Below are positions 5,251 to 6,638 of a stretch of 6,638 nucleotides of DNA, piece by piece. The notes beneath the pieces were generated by a model that made no database searches, was not told where the DNA came from, and saw only the letters and a list, made by a program, of their open reading frames with translations. Made by a program: the position numbers and the translations under genes. Source of the stretch: CAZSLZ01 sp964607865 (GTDB lineage: Bacteria; Vulcanimicrobiota; JAJTBE01; CAZSLZ01); NCBI GenBank assembly GCA_964607865.1, contig CAZSLZ010000154.1:1-6638 (forward strand). The letters run 5' to 3'. The stretch's first letter is position 1. Every line of letters starts with the position of its first letter.

Positions 5251-6630
5251 TTAAGTATCTTCTTCCGGTGTGAATTTTTTATTCTTTGACGGTTCTCTTT
5301 TAACAGGCACATCATCGGGAACCTCGGTGGGAAGCGGATATTTATTAATCTCCTTCTCGGCTTTTTCAATTCCGTTCTGCTGTTGCCTGGAGTGACCCGG
5401 CGTATAAATTATCAGGGTTTTTTCCGGTTTCGATTGCCACTGGAAATTAACCCCCAGGGTTTTCAAAACCTTGCTGGCAGGAATAATTGTTCTGCCTTTC
5501 CATAAATAAGCTACATCTTCACTTGAGGAATAATCGCTTCCCTGGTCCTTGTCAATTTTTTTTATTTTTAATGTATGTTTTTTATTGTTAAGATGAATGT
5601 TTACAGATTTATCCTGATTATTCCATTGCAGGACAGCCTTCAGAGGTTTCAATATTTCGATGGTGGTCCATATTTTGCTGTCTTTCAAAATAGGAGAAAA
5701 AGAGAGCTCCAGGGGTTTTCCGTTTATCATTACTTTTATATCCGATCCCAGAATGGGTTCAGGAATTGCTCTCTTTTTACCGACAATGAGCTTCAGTTTC
5801 TTATCATCCACCAGCCCCAGTAAACCGTATTGAGATAATTTTTCCTGGGCGGCCTTGTATATACCAGCAGTCTTATTGTAAACATCAGGAAAGGTCTGAA
5901 TAAGAATCTGTTTGCTTGTGGCATCGTATCCAACTTTTACTGGCTCATACACTATGGTTACCGGCATATTTATATATACTTCCTCGAAAAGTTCCTGGGC
6001 AAGCTCGGGATACATTCTGATGCAGCCATGGCTGGCAGCCAGCCCGATGGAAACCGGGTTGTTGGTGGCATGAATTCCATACCCGGGTTTATCCAGCCCC
6101 ATCCATCTGTCACCCAGGGGGTTATCAGGCCCGGCGCGAACGGGTTTTTCTTCCTTGGCCCATTCCGGAGGCAACCAGGTGGGGTTTTTAACCTTGGTGA
6201 TAATCTTAAACTCGCCGGTGGGGGTCATCCATTTTTCGGGCGCACCGATTGCCACTGGAAAGAATTTTTTAAATTTTCCATCTTTGAAAAGATAAATGCC
6301 CCGTTCTGCCAGGTTAAGAATAATTCCATCCCTGGGGCGGGTTTCGGGCATAATCCATCGGGTGGGTAATAGCAATTTCTGTCCGGCCTGGGTCTTGATA
6401 CCCGTCATACCATTTGCCCACATTATATGTTCTATGGCCAGGTCATTGCGTTTGGCAATTGGGTAGAGATCTTCCCAATCTTCAGCCACATGATATTTGA
6501 ATTTGCCTTCAACAGTGGGTATTTCGTGAAGTTCTTTCCCGCTGGCCGGAAACGTGACACCTACAAAACAGATAAACAAAGCAATCAGGAATGTTCTGAA
6601 TTTATTTAATATAAATTTTTGTCTTATCAT
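5251..6630 (-). CDS. Secreted LysM - L,D-transpeptidase (YkuD) with C-terminal copper-amine-oxidase-N-like domain
   Basis: An extracytoplasmic enzyme expected to form 3-3 peptidoglycan cross-links or attach groups to the peptide stems. In order it has a signal peptide (1-31, hydrophobic core about 13-28, likely cut after ASG), a LysM-type glycan-binding domain (about 43-90) and the YkuD catalytic domain (about 101-229). The catalytic domain holds His187 in GIHATN and the motif SHGCIRM (200-206) with nucleophile Cys203. After a linker (230-295) comes a stalk-like domain (about 297-410) with IKVMINGKPLEL and WKGRTIIPASKVLKTLGV, typical of the copper-amine-oxidase N-terminal fold often used in Bacillota surface proteins. 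The tail (411-459) is charged and looks disordered. No lipobox is seen, since Cys21 is preceded by Ile. It is probably first in the operon with the response regulator and glmS. Only 8 nt lie upstream, with no ribosome site visible and no upstream in-frame stop, so the start could be further out, although the signal peptide fits this ATG. Confidence 0.93.
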   Translation of the reverse strand: MIRQKFILNKFRTFLIALFICFVGVTFPASGKELHEIPTVEGKFKYHVAEDWEDLYPIAKRNDLAIEHIMWANGMTGIKTQAGQKLLLPTRWIMPETRPRDGIILNLAERGIYLFKDGKFKKFFPVAIGAPEKWMTPTGEFKIITKVKNPTWLPPEWAKEEKPVRAGPDNPLGDRWMGLDKPGYGIHATNNPVSIGLAASHGCIRMYPELAQELFEEVYINMPVTIVYEPVKVGYDATSKQILIQTFPDVYNKTAGIYKAAQEKLSQYGLLGLVDDKKLKLIVGKKRAIPEPILGSDIKVMINGKPLELSFSPILKDSKIWTTIEILKPLKAVLQWNNQDKSVNIHLNNKKHTLKIKKIDKDQGSDYSSSEDVAYLWKGRTIIPASKVLKTLGVNFQWQSKPEKTLIIYTPGHSRQQQNGIEKAEKEINKYPLPTEVPDDVPVKREPSKNKKFTPEEDT

Positions 6631-6638
6631 TGTTACAC

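Noticed and set aside
6559..6574. Lipoprotein signal around Cys21 of the L,D-transpeptidase
   Set aside because: The residue before the cysteine is Ile rather than Gly, Ala or Ser, so a lipobox is not met. An ordinary signal peptide ending ASG fits better.

Overview
The window looks like a piece of chromosome from an anaerobic, Gram-positive-type bacterium, most likely a clostridial member of the Bacillota. This is inferred from four things: a WalR/PhoB-type response regulator next to cell-wall genes; an L,D-transpeptidase with a C-terminal copper-amine-oxidase-N-like stalk domain; a membrane 4Fe-4S protein of a type common in anaerobes; and an MnmA with the iron-sulfur-type cysteine pattern. 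Base composition is moderately AT-rich by eye. No tRNA, rRNA, CRISPR array, transposase or phage gene was seen. All six genes look intact apart from the left one, which is cut by the window edge. The right-hand one has almost no upstream sequence.

Left region (1-1776). Two genes read leftward. The first is the 5' part (170 codons) of a membrane-bound 4Fe-4S protein that runs off the left edge. It has its own good sigma-A-type promoter, and a Fur-box-like palindrome covers the -35. Upstream of it is mnmA (tRNA U34 2-thiolation). mnmA is divergent from recO (recombination mediator), and the short region between them holds a 17-bp imperfect palindrome.

Middle (1777-2684). recO reads rightward and converges on glmS. 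About 160 bp between the two stop codons hold only weak hairpins and no gene.

Right region (2685-6630). Three leftward genes, separated by 28 and 20 bp, form a probable operon in the order L,D-transpeptidase, OmpR-family response regulator, glmS. The theme is the cell wall. GlmS makes glucosamine-6-phosphate for UDP-GlcNAc and peptidoglycan, the L,D-transpeptidase cross-links or anchors peptidoglycan outside the membrane, and the WalR-like regulator sits between them with no adjacent histidine kinase. The glmS leader is too short for the glmS ribozyme found in many Bacillota.

Nothing here is clearly a new defence or mobile system. The observations most worth following are the Fur-box/promoter overlap in front of the truncated 4Fe-4S gene, the kinase-less regulator inside a cell-wall operon, and the domain layout of the L,D-transpeptidase.
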